64,000 nucleotides of DNA from Aphodovivens avicola. GTDB taxonomy: Bacteria > Actinomycetota > Coriobacteriia > Coriobacteriales > Eggerthellaceae. This document shows, in pieces, positions 63,823 to 64,000 of this stretch. A model generated the notes under the pieces. The model saw only the letters and a list, made by a program, of their open reading frames with translations. It had not been told where the DNA came from and ran no database searches. Made by a program: the position numbers and the translations under genes. The DNA is taken from positions 113,692 through 177,691 of the forward strand of contig DVGW01000013.1 in the NCBI GenBank assembly GCA_018712515.1, read 5' to 3'. Each line of letters begins with the position of its first letter. Position 1 is the stretch's first letter.

Positions 63823-64000
63823 GAAACATCTCGGCCGAACGGATGCCAGGCAGGGCCTTCCGTCTCGTACCCATTACAGTCTGAGATAAGCCATCGATCA
63901 ACTTCGGTGGCGATCATTCGGCGCATGGCCTACAGTTTGGCCAAGCCCCGAGGGGCCGCCGATCGGGCGTCCCCGGATGGCCGTCTGCCCCTGCCCCTCG
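63823..64000. other. Window end without a supported gene
   Basis: A GC-rich hairpin (CCCCGAGGGGC region near 63945) is visible. No frame here has recognisable features, and it may be the flank of a gene beyond the window. Confidence 0.4.

Overview
The window reads as a high-GC chromosome segment from a gut-type coriobacterium, most likely family Eggerthellaceae. The reasons are the actinobacterial ribosomal and Hsp60 gene order, HisKA_3 sensor kinases, giant LuxR regulators, several molybdenum-enzyme genes, large cell-wall proteins with InlB-type repeats, and the absence of aerobic respiratory genes. The taxonomic call is inference; no 16S gene is present.

Positions 1-11.7 kb are mostly core genes on the minus strand: an NfnA-like flavoprotein (cut by the window edge), family-4 uracil-DNA glycosylase, alanine racemase with a long N-terminal extension, mogA and moeA for molybdenum cofactor, enolase, an ecfT without its ATPases, then the alpha-operon set infA-rpmJ-rpsM-rpsK-rpsD-rpoA-rplQ (transcribed right to left) and tRNA-Lys and tRNA-Gln.

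Positions 11.7-17.5 kb hold a plus-strand universal-stress-protein/MFS/universal-stress-protein trio, an HD-domain hydrolase, a 10-TM metal exporter with a His/Cys-rich loop, a DUF2510 membrane protein and a small metallophosphoesterase. Two perfect 29-bp-arm palindromes lie in this stretch. Positions 17.6-29.6 kb carry one enormous surface-protein gene (about 4,000 codons) with two metallophosphoesterase domains and many InlB-like and MBG-like repeats. It is interrupted by a single in-frame TAG inside the first phosphoesterase domain. groES-groEL with a CIRCE operator follows, then an MFS transporter with a terminator in its leader, next to a candidate structured RNA, and a RarD-type transporter.

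Positions 34.8-56.2 kb form one co-directional accessory island on the minus strand. It contains two parallel modules, each made of an MFS importer, a cytoplasmic bis-MGD molybdoenzyme without a Tat signal or membrane anchor, and a small 4Fe-4S protein. Module B (56.2-51.3 kb) also has a trigger-factor-like chaperone lacking the ribosome-docking motif and is followed by a 902-aa LuxR regulator. Module A (46.5-40.9 kb) has a LysR regulator and is followed by a two-domain CoA-dehydratase-activase protein split into two overlapping genes and an OFA-family transporter. The two importers share blocks of identical DNA, and the molybdoenzyme and importer of module B carry the same 13-bp motif exactly 115 nt upstream of both start codons. 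My working reading is import of a small (perhaps aromatic) substrate followed by reductive or hydratase-like conversion in the cytoplasm. Gut Eggerthellaceae catechol dehydroxylases are the closest known analogy, but the substrate cannot be read from sequence.

Positions 56.3-64 kb contain a DesK/NarL-type two-component system, nadE, hypA-hypB, and a copper operon: csoR, then copA with an in-frame C-terminal CopZ domain that has its own internal ribosome-binding site. The csoR promoter is built around a palindromic operator.
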